Position numbers and translations under genes: made by a program. From the NCBI RefSeq assembly GCF_009674765.1, contig NZ_WKKF01000001.1, forward strand, positions 1,116,001 to 1,180,000: a stretch of DNA of 64,000 nucleotides, written 5' to 3'. This stretch comes from Metabacillus idriensis. GTDB taxonomy: Bacteria; Bacillota; Bacilli; Bacillales; Bacillaceae. Below are positions 63,994 through 64,000 of this stretch, piece by piece. Under the pieces are notes generated by a model. That model was not told the origin of the DNA. It searched no databases and worked only from the letters and a program-made list of their open reading frames with translations. The stretch's first letter is position 1. The number at the start of each line of letters is the position of its first letter.

Positions 63994-64000
63994 TTTGTTT

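Overview
The window reads as chromosome of a low-to-moderate GC, endospore-forming member of the Bacillaceae, close to Bacillus/Metabacillus. Gene order follows the Bacillus subtilis yknU-sipT-ykpA-mreBH-kinC-ykqA-ktrC-adeC-rnjA-rpoY-ykrA-def-ykyA-pdhABCD-slp-SR1-speA segment, with insertions and losses. AGGAGG-type ribosome sites, intrinsic terminators, a YjcZ-type sporulation peptide and the SR1 dual-function RNA fit this. All coordinates, alignments and stem pairings were made by eye.

Layout. 1-4350: the 3' part of a PucR-type regulator, then a methylmalonate-semialdehyde dehydrogenase and a class III aminotransferase (probable beta-alanine or related amino-acid catabolism). 4400-6900: maltose acetyltransferase, small conserved genes and gene remnants. 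7091-14520: two ABC half-exporters (yknUV) and yknWXYZ, the latter behind a near-consensus SigW promoter. 14776-17630: a variable patch with a YdcF-like protein, a ~630 bp element with long terminal inverted repeats, a decayed alanine symporter and a LysE exporter; B. subtilis has fruRKA at about this place. 17838-25433: signal peptidase, a DUF4349 lipoprotein, ABC-F YkpA and an OpuA-type glycine-betaine importer whose binding-protein gene is divergent. 25522-32900: ketopantoate reductase-like protein, a 0.5 kb array of hairpin repeats, a G3E GTPase, DegV, aminopeptidase, acyl-CoA dehydrogenase and an APH-type kinase. 32917-34947: a VmlR/Vga-like ABC-F resistance factor with a transcription-attenuation leader. 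34991-44082: VanW lipoprotein, MreBH, thioesterase, KinC, YkqA, a YthAB-type cytochrome bd oxidase and KtrC. 44120-46440: a type I toxin-antitoxin locus, then adenine deaminase under a guanine-class riboswitch. 46520-52106: a 49-aa gene, RNase J1/RpoY, a 23-aa basic peptide gene, a HAD phosphatase, deformylase, YjcZ and YkyA. 52355-57708: the pyruvate dehydrogenase operon. 57717-63993: Slp, OpuD-type BCCT transporter, CE4 deacetylase, DUF1885, DUF3055, SR1 RNA and arginine decarboxylase.

Functional themes: envelope stress and toxin or antibiotic defence (yknWXYZ, VmlR-like ABC-F, APH, VanW, MreBH), osmotic and potassium homeostasis (OpuA, OpuD, KtrC), RNA metabolism (RNase J1, RpoY, SR1) and central carbon metabolism (PDH).

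The most unusual non-coding structures are: (1) nine tandem ~51-bp units that make serial stem-loops at 26571-27056; (2) a dispersed ~120-bp structured repeat in at least eight full or decayed copies, three of which begin 0-3 nt after a stop codon in the same relative orientation; (3) a type I toxin-antitoxin locus with a LexA-box-like sequence at its promoter; (4) an inverted-repeat-bounded element carrying an orphan gene; (5) two leaders in which the terminator 3' arm doubles as the Shine-Dalgarno sequence; (6) a VanW lipoprotein whose start codon appears to be ATA, behind a promoter overlapped by a second LexA-like box.
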